From assembly GCA_963790085.1 (NCBI GenBank), contig CAWBNH010000012.1:1-64000 (forward strand): a DNA stretch of 64,000 bases. The letters run 5' to 3'. The notes under the pieces are model-generated. The model was given only the letters and a program-made list of their open reading frames with translations. It made no database searches and was not told the origin of the DNA. Made by a program: the position numbers and the translations under genes. This document shows positions 59,918 to 64,000 of the stretch, one piece after another (position 1 is the first letter of the stretch; every line of letters starts with the position of its first letter). The DNA is from CAXMST01 sp963790085 (GTDB lineage Bacteria > Actinomycetota > Thermoleophilia > Solirubrobacterales > 70-9).

Positions 59918-60262
59918 GTGGATCAACCTCACGGTCTCCCGGAGCCCCGCGCGCGATCTCCGCTCCTGCGGGTGCTCGCGCCGCTCGCGCTGGTCGCTGC
60001 CGTGGTCGCGGTGATCGTCGTCGCCTCGAGCTCCGGCGGCGGCGATGAGCAGTCCGCTCGCAGCGATCAGGCTCAGACCACGCGAAGCAGCGGCGGCAAC
60101 GGGGGCGTCGAGACGCCGGAGGTCTACGTCGTCGAGTCCGGCGACTCGCTCGGCACGATCGCGGAGCGCTTCGGGATCTCGGTCAAGCGGATCGAGCGAC
60201 TGAACAAAGGCGTCGACCCGAACGCCCTGGCGACCGGCCAGGAGCTGAAGCTGCAGAAGTGA
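59918..60262 (+). CDS. Membrane-anchored LysM-domain protein
   Basis: The protein has 114 residues: a membrane helix at about 18-42, a Ser/Gly-rich spacer, then one LysM domain (VYVVESGDSLGTIAERFGIS, NALATGQELKLQK). LysM binds peptidoglycan glycan strands. It is co-translated with the D,D-carboxypeptidase next to it (4-nt overlap). Confidence 0.9.
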   Translation: MDQPHGLPEPRARSPLLRVLAPLALVAAVVAVIVVASSSGGGDEQSARSDQAQTTRSSGGNGGVETPEVYVVESGDSLGTIAERFGISVKRIERLNKGVDPNALATGQELKLQK

Positions 60263-61566
60263 AGGCCCGGCGCCCGCTCCCGCGCGCCGCGGCCTGCCTG
60301 GCGCTCGCCCTGGTTGGCGCCCTGCTCGCCGCCGCGCCGCCGCCCGCGGCGAAGGCCGCCAATCAGCAGCAGCCGCCCCGCGTCGAGGCCCGGGCCTGGT
60401 TGCTGATCGACGCTCGCGACGGCGAGCGGCTCGCCGGCCGTGCGGCGAACGAGCGCCTGCCGATCGCCAGCACGACGAAGCTGATGACGACCTACCTGGC
60501 GCTGGCCGACCTGCCGCTCGATCGCAGGGTCGTGGCCCCGGCCTACTCACCGGCACCGGCCGAGTCGGTCCTCGGGCTTGGCGAGGGCGAGCGGATCTCG
60601 GTCCGCGACCTGCTCGTCGCGATGCTGCTGCCAAGCGCCAACGATGCCGCCTACGCGCTCGCGGACGCCGTCTCCGGCTCGGTTCCGAGATTCGTCAGGC
60701 GGATGAACGCCGCCGCGGCAAAGCTCGGCCTCGACCGGACCACCTACACGAACCCGATCGGCCTCGACCAGCGCCGTAACGCCTCCACCGCCCGCGACCT
60801 CGCGGCGCTCGCATTGACCCTGCGCGAGGATCGGCGCTTCCGCCGGATCGTGCGCAAGCCCGAGGCGAGGCTGAAGAGCGGCGCGACGAACCGCGTCGTG
60901 CAGACCCGCAACACGCTGCTGCTCGCCGACGACTCCGTCGACGGCATCAAGACCGGACACACGCTCGGAGCCGGCTACGTGCTGGTCGCCTCGGCGGAGA
61001 GGAAGGGTGTGCCGCTGGTCTCGGTCGTGCTCGGCGCCGACAGCGAGTCGGGTCGTGACGCTGCCTCGCAGGCACTGCTCGACTACGGCTTCTCGCTCTA
61101 CCGCAAGCGCGAGGTGGTCGGGCGCGACGAGGTCGTCGGGGCCACCCCCGTCGCCGGTGAGGAGCAGCCGCTCGAGCTGCTGGCAGCGCGGCCGGCGCGG
61201 ATCGCCCTGCGGGCCGGCCAAGAGGCGCTGATCACACCGGAGGTGGTGGAGGGCCTCGAGGGCCCGATCGCGCGCGGGGCGCCGGTCGGACGCGGCGTTC
61301 TCAGCGTCGGCGGTGAGCGCCTCGGCTCGGTGCCGCTGATCGCCGGCCGTGAGGTCGAGGCTCCCGGCGCGCTCAGCTCGCTCGGCGGGCCGGCGGCGGC
61401 ACTGCTGATCGCCGCTGGTCTTATCCTTCTCGGCAGCGCGTTCGTGATCGCCCTCCGGCGTCGTCGGGGCGGTTCCGAGCGGGGAGCCGGCGGGCGAACG
61501 CCGGAGGAGAGACTCGACAGTCAACGCCGCCGGCTCCGCCGGCGAGAGGAAGGGAACCGACGGTGA
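60259..61566 (+). CDS. D-alanyl-D-alanine carboxypeptidase (PBP5 type)
   Basis: The protein has 435 residues with a signal peptide (to about residue 34) and a C-terminal membrane helix at about 380-402. The penicillin-binding motifs are SxxK in IASTTKLMT, SxN in LPSANDAAYAL and KTG in IKTGHTLGAGYV. It trims the stem peptide of peptidoglycan. It overlaps the PfkB gene by 4 nt. Confidence 0.94.
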   Translation: MKARRPLPRAAACLALALVGALLAAAPPPAAKAANQQQPPRVEARAWLLIDARDGERLAGRAANERLPIASTTKLMTTYLALADLPLDRRVVAPAYSPAPAESVLGLGEGERISVRDLLVAMLLPSANDAAYALADAVSGSVPRFVRRMNAAAAKLGLDRTTYTNPIGLDQRRNASTARDLAALALTLREDRRFRRIVRKPEARLKSGATNRVVQTRNTLLLADDSVDGIKTGHTLGAGYVLVASAERKGVPLVSVVLGADSESGRDAASQALLDYGFSLYRKREVVGRDEVVGATPVAGEEQPLELLAARPARIALRAGQEALITPEVVEGLEGPIARGAPVGRGVLSVGGERLGSVPLIAGREVEAPGALSSLGGPAAALLIAAGLILLGSAFVIALRRRRGGSERGAGGRTPEERLDSQRRRLRRREEGNRR

Positions 61567-62522
61567 TCTTGACGGTGACGCTGAACGCGGCGCTCGATCG
61601 CACTGTGGCCGTGCCACGGGTCCGCCTCGGCCGTCGGCACCGGGCGGTCGAATCGCGCCGAGCGCCCGGCGGCAAGGGGATCAACGTCGCCCGAGCTCTG
61701 AAGCACCTCGGCGAGCCGGTGATCGCAACGGGGCTGGCCGGCGGTGCGACCGGGACGCGAATCCAGGAGCTGCTGACCGCGGAGGAGGTCCTGCATGACT
61801 TCACCGAGGTCGCCGCCGACTCACGCACGAACATCTCGATCGTCGATCCGACCTCCGGCGAGCAGACCGAGATCAACGAGCGCGGCCCCGAGGTCAGCGG
61901 GGCGGAGGTCGATCGCTTCGTCGAGCGCCTCACCTATCTCGCCCGCGGCGCGAACTACTGCGTGATCGCGGGCTCGCTGCCGCCGGGAGCGCCGGTGGAC
62001 ATCTATGCGGCCCTGATCACCCGCATGCACGAGTGTGGGGTCCCGGTCCTGCTCGACACCGACGGCGAGCCGATGCGCGCCGGGCTTCGCGCCCAGCCGG
62101 CCGTCGTCGCACCGAACATCGCCGAGGCCGAGGAGGCCGTCGGCTACGAGTTCGGCGACGCCGAGGATCTCAACATGGGGCTGCTGAGCCTGATCGAGAT
62201 GGGCGCGAACGAGGCCTTCGTGACGACCGCCAACGGCTGCGTGGCGATCGCCGGTGCCGGGCCGGACCGGCGCCGCTACGAGGCGACGATCGAGCCGCTC
62301 GAGCCGGTCGCAGCGGTCGGCTCCGGGGACGCGTTTCTGGCCGGGCTTGCGTCCGGCAGACGGGCCGGGCGCCCGCCTGCCGAGTCGCTGGCGTTCGCCG
62401 TCGCCTGCGGAGCCGAGTCGACCCAGCACCTCGGCGCCGGGACGGTCGACCCCGGTGAGGTCGCGCGAATCGCCGAGCGGGTCCAGGTCACCGAGCTCGA
62501 TCTCCCCGTCGGGGTCAGCTGA
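61563..62522 (+). CDS. PfkB-family sugar kinase, 1-phosphofructokinase-like
   Basis: The protein has 319 residues from a GTG. MILTVTLNAALDRTV and APGGKGINVARALKHLGEP are the FruK/PfkB N-terminal motifs; AVGSGDAFLAGLASGR is the catalytic motif with the base Asp. It probably phosphorylates fructose-1-phosphate or a related hexose phosphate. No PTS genes are adjacent, so the substrate is uncertain. Confidence 0.88.
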   Translation: MILTVTLNAALDRTVAVPRVRLGRRHRAVESRRAPGGKGINVARALKHLGEPVIATGLAGGATGTRIQELLTAEEVLHDFTEVAADSRTNISIVDPTSGEQTEINERGPEVSGAEVDRFVERLTYLARGANYCVIAGSLPPGAPVDIYAALITRMHECGVPVLLDTDGEPMRAGLRAQPAVVAPNIAEAEEAVGYEFGDAEDLNMGLLSLIEMGANEAFVTTANGCVAIAGAGPDRRRYEATIEPLEPVAAVGSGDAFLAGLASGRRAGRPPAESLAFAVACGAESTQHLGAGTVDPGEVARIAERVQVTELDLPVGVS

Positions 62523-62592
62523 GCGCCGCGGTTTCGCCCCGATCCCGCAAACTGCGCCGGAAGGCCGCCGCGGGCCCGCCGGTCCCCCCGCC

Positions 62593-62598
62593 TACAAT
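62593..62598 (+). promoter_or_regulatory. -10 box (TACAAT)
   Basis: A good -10 hexamer 44 nt before the TTG of guaB3, with a possible ribosome site GGGAGA nearer the start. Confidence 0.5.
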
Positions 62599-62642
62599 CT
62601 GTGCTCTGTCGATGTCGTCGCTAGCGCAAGGGAGACCAGCAG

Positions 62643-63848
62643 TTGGAAGTTGAGATCGGACGAGGGAAGAAGGCGCGTCGAGCCTATGGCTTCGACGACA
62701 TCGCGATCGTGCCGTCGCGGCGGACGCGTGACCCCGACGACATCGACATCACCTGGAATCTGGGCCCGTACCGGTTCGAGCTGCCGCTGCTCGCATCGGC
62801 GATGGACGGTGTCGTCAGCCCGAACACCGCGGCGCTGGTCAACCAGCTGGGAGGCCTCGGGGTGCTCAACCTCGAGGGCATCTGGTCCCGCTACGAGGAT
62901 GCCGACGAGCAGCTCGAGCGGATTGCGAAGGCGCCACCGGAGATCGCGACGAAGCTGATGCAGGAGGTCTACTCCGAGCCCGTCAAGCCGGAGCTGATCC
63001 GCCAGCGGATCGAGGAGATCAAGGCGCAGGGAGCGGTCGCCTGCGGCTCTCTGACCCCGCAGAAGGTCAACGAGCATCATGAACTGGCGCTCGACGCCGG
63101 CCTCGACATCCTGGTCGTCCAGGGAACCGTGATCTCGGCCGAGCACGTCAGCTCCTCCGCCGACCCGCTGAACCTGAAGGAGTTCATCGCCGAGCTCCCG
63201 ATTCCCTGCATCGTCGGCGGTTGCGCCTCCTACTCGACCGGGCTGCACCTGATGCGGACCGGCGCCGTCGGCGTCCTGGTCGGGGTCGGCCCGGGTTCGG
63301 CGTGCACGACCCGTGGCGTGCTTGGGATCGGCGTCCCGCAGGCGACCGCGATCGCCGACGTTGCCGCCGCGCGCTCGCAGCACATGCTCGAGACCGGTCA
63401 GTACTGCAACGTGATCGGTGACGGGGGCATGCGCACCGGCGGCGACGTCTCGAAGGCGATCGCCTGCGGCGCCGATGCGGTCATGATCGGCTCGCCGATG
63501 GCCCGCGCCAAGGAGGCGCCCGGTCGCGGATACCACTGGGGGATGGCGACGTTCCACCCGTCGCTGCCCCGGGGGACGCGGGTCGCGACGAGGCAGGACG
63601 GGACGCTGGAGCAGATCCTGCTCGGACCGGCGAACGAGAACGACGGGACCTTCAACCTGATGGGGGCGCTGCGGACGTCGATGGCGACCTGCGGCTACGA
63701 GGACATCCCCTCCTTTCACCGGGCCGAGGTGATGGTGGCGCCGGCTCTGCAGACGGAGGGCAAGGCACTCCAGAAGCAGCAGGCGGTCGGCATGGGGTCG
63801 AATGGGCGCTCGGCGGTCGCCAACGGCGTCGGCGTGGCGGATGACTGA
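62643..63848 (+). CDS. guaB3: GuaB3-family IMP dehydrogenase
   Basis: The protein has 401 residues from a TTG. There is no CBS pair, as in the GuaB3 branch. FDDIAIVPSRRTRDPDDIDI starts the barrel; GPGSACTTRGVLGIGVPQ holds the catalytic Cys loop, GDGGMRTGGDVSKAIACGAD binds the phosphate. It oxidises IMP to XMP or a related purine nucleotide. The gene overlaps guaA by 8 nt, the next step of GMP synthesis. Confidence 0.92.
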   Translation: MEVEIGRGKKARRAYGFDDIAIVPSRRTRDPDDIDITWNLGPYRFELPLLASAMDGVVSPNTAALVNQLGGLGVLNLEGIWSRYEDADEQLERIAKAPPEIATKLMQEVYSEPVKPELIRQRIEEIKAQGAVACGSLTPQKVNEHHELALDAGLDILVVQGTVISAEHVSSSADPLNLKEFIAELPIPCIVGGCASYSTGLHLMRTGAVGVLVGVGPGSACTTRGVLGIGVPQATAIADVAAARSQHMLETGQYCNVIGDGGMRTGGDVSKAIACGADAVMIGSPMARAKEAPGRGYHWGMATFHPSLPRGTRVATRQDGTLEQILLGPANENDGTFNLMGALRTSMATCGYEDIPSFHRAEVMVAPALQTEGKALQKQQAVGMGSNGRSAVANGVGVADD

Positions 63849-64000
63849 GGTCGCGGCCGAGTCGGCCCCGAGGCCCGCCGGCGTCGAGGAGGACGGCTTC
63901 GGGCCGCCGACTGACCGCGAAGAGGTACTCGTCCTCGACTTCGGTGGCCAGTACTCGCAGCTGATCGCGCGCCGGATCCGCGAGTGTGGCGTCTTCGCAG
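63841..64000 (+). CDS. guaA: GMP synthase, 5' end only
   Basis: The ATG overlaps the guaB3 stop by 8 nt. After an N-terminal extension of about 28 residues the frame reads EEVLVLDFGGQYSQLIARRI, RECGVFA, the start of the class I glutamine amidotransferase domain, and runs off the window. It aminates XMP to GMP. Confidence 0.92.
   Translation, partial: MTEVAAESAPRPAGVEEDGFGPPTDREEVLVLDFGGQYSQLIARRIRECGVFA

Overview
The window is high-GC, gene-dense bacterial DNA. Gene content, frequent GTG/TTG starts and a large family of small secreted proteins with a lysine-rich, alanine/valine-rich N-terminus and strongly basic tails suggest an actinobacterium. Thermoleophilia/Solirubrobacterales is my best guess, inferred from family resemblance only; no rRNA is present to confirm it. 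Two textures alternate: a compact core chromosome of short gaps and 4-8 nt start/stop overlaps (about 14.4-24.5 kb and 36.4-64 kb), and two accessory regions of secreted proteins, repeats and broken genes (about 1-14.4 kb and 24.5-36.4 kb).

1-14.4 kb: after an edge-truncated secreted protein, a 41-nt copy of the 3' half of tRNA-Thr (1652-1692) matches the complete tRNA-Thr(UGU) gene at 14348-14420 in the same orientation, and the C-terminus of a tyrosine recombinase abuts the complete tRNA. I read this as a decayed integrative element of about 12.7 kb. It carries a collagen-like secreted protein, a secreted protein with a lysine-rich tail, two tandem paralogues with identical N-terminal halves and different C-terminal halves, a beta-helix/RTX protein, a sulfatase, and further orphan tRNA 3' halves.

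14.5-24.5 kb: a PlsC-GpsA fusion, an ECF-type sigma factor with a membrane partner, a rhomboid protease, pterin dehydratase, UDP-GlcNAc 2-epimerase, a phosphate transporter with its DUF47 partner, and a TadE/TadG-like envelope operon whose last gene is interrupted.

24.5-36.4 kb: a mosaic of gene fragments. A beta-propeller/PKD gene sits inside the TadG/M15-peptidase gene, separating its zinc ligands. Downstream lie chimeric ORFs, two degenerate propeller pseudogenes, three copies of a lysine-rich-tail plus small zinc-ribbon cassette, and two TolB-like propeller genes.

36.4-64 kb: a methyltransferase/PhyH/methyltransferase operon, MaoC hydratase, a cupredoxin lipoprotein, enoyl-CoA hydratase, uvrC, an ABC exporter, the glycolytic operon gap-pgk-tpiA-gpmI, tgt, a Ser/Thr kinase with a threonine-rich lipoprotein, a phosphoesterase, an M48 protease, HU, pyrF, argS, a Wzz/BY-kinase-like protein, LysM, a D,D-carboxypeptidase, a PfkB kinase, guaB3 and the start of guaA.

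Many promoter-proximal genes outside operons have a TANNNT hexamer (often TAGGNT) ending 6-8 nt before the start codon and no Shine-Dalgarno sequence, which suggests leaderless transcription. Several otherwise normal genes carry a single-base indel, often in a G/C run, so either real decay or consensus error must be considered.
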